Below, in pieces: positions 5,480 through 5,685 of a stretch of 5,685 nucleotides of DNA. Each line of letters begins with the position of its first letter. Positions within the stretch are counted from its first letter, which is position 1. The notes beneath the pieces were generated by a model. The model was not told the origin of the DNA. It did no database searches and saw nothing but the letters and a program-made list of their open reading frames with translations. The stretch is taken from positions 1-5,685 of the forward strand of contig JAGXGT010000020.1 in NCBI GenBank assembly GCA_024636595.1. The letters run 5' to 3'. This DNA is from Sphingomonadales bacterium (lineage in GTDB: Bacteria; Pseudomonadota; Alphaproteobacteria; Sphingomonadales; Sphingomonadaceae). Made by a program: the position numbers and the translations under genes.

Positions 5480-5685
5480 CTAAACGGTCGTCATCACGGG
5501 TTCCAGGCCCAAAATGTTCGCCAGATGTCCGTGCCGTTTGGCCACTGCATCGCCATAGAGATGGACCAAATCACCGGCGATCGTGAGTTCCAGCTTTTTT
5601 CCCGTTTTCCGGATATGAGTCTGTTCCAGCGGATTGCGGGTTCCGCCGCTTAGCCGCTGAGCCAGCCGCATCGCCAGTCCCCAGC
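5480..5685 (-). CDS. ppx: Ppx/GppA-type phosphatase, C-terminal end only
   Basis: Only the last 67 residues lie in the window; the gene runs in from beyond the right edge. The visible part begins WGLAMRLAQRLSGG and continues through a KLELTIAGDLVHLYGD strand-turn region to the closing LANILGLEP. This matches the C-terminal domain of alphaproteobacterial exopolyphosphatase/GppA proteins, which hydrolyse polyphosphate or pppGpp. No catalytic residue is in the visible part, so the exact substrate cannot be judged. An ATG at 5671 is an internal Met, since the frame stays open to the edge with family-like residues (WGLA) before it. Its stop is 13 bp from the rnd stop, with the two genes convergent. 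Confidence 0.75.
   Translation of the reverse strand, partial: WGLAMRLAQRLSGGTRNPLEQTHIRKTGKKLELTIAGDLVHLYGDAVAKRHGHLANILGLEPVMTTV

Overview
The window reads as chromosomal DNA of an alphaproteobacterium, most likely a sphingomonad. The basis is the alphaproteobacterial form of aspartyl-tRNA synthetase (a GGSAPGVDR motif 3), a 396-residue RNase D, a Ppx/GppA C-terminus next to rnd, and a moderately GC-rich composition. The order-level assignment is an inference from protein style, not from a search.

Layout, left to right. Positions 1-1639 (minus strand) hold aspS, lacking only its C-terminal end. Positions 1640-1945 are gene-free and contain a likely aspS promoter (TTGACA, 17-nt spacer, TGTTAC) plus four short dyads. 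Positions 1946-2137 (minus) hold a small 63-residue ORF with AT-richer codon use than its neighbours. Positions 2138-2357 are a gene-free stretch with two copies of a CCCC(T)ATAGCGGAC element and one hairpin. Positions 2358-4204 (minus) form a tight two-gene operon: a 110-residue protein with two predicted membrane segments, then a 504-residue aldonolactone-oxidase-like flavoprotein, joined by a one-base TGATG overlap. A 71-bp divergent region (4205-4275) separates this operon from rnd (RNase D, 4276-5466, plus). Convergent with rnd, after a 13-bp gap, is the C-terminal end of a Ppx/GppA phosphatase (5480 to the window edge, minus).

aspS, rnd and ppx are housekeeping genes for tRNA charging, RNA 3' trimming and polyphosphate/(p)ppGpp metabolism. 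The material between aspS and rnd is more variable: the flavoprotein operon, the small ORF and the repeat-bearing spacers. The least described element is the flavoprotein operon. Its product carries Trp at the position where covalently flavinylated aldonolactone oxidases carry the FAD-linking His, and it is translationally coupled to a small Cys-containing membrane protein of unknown function. I see no CRISPR array, tRNA, rRNA, insertion sequence or phage gene.
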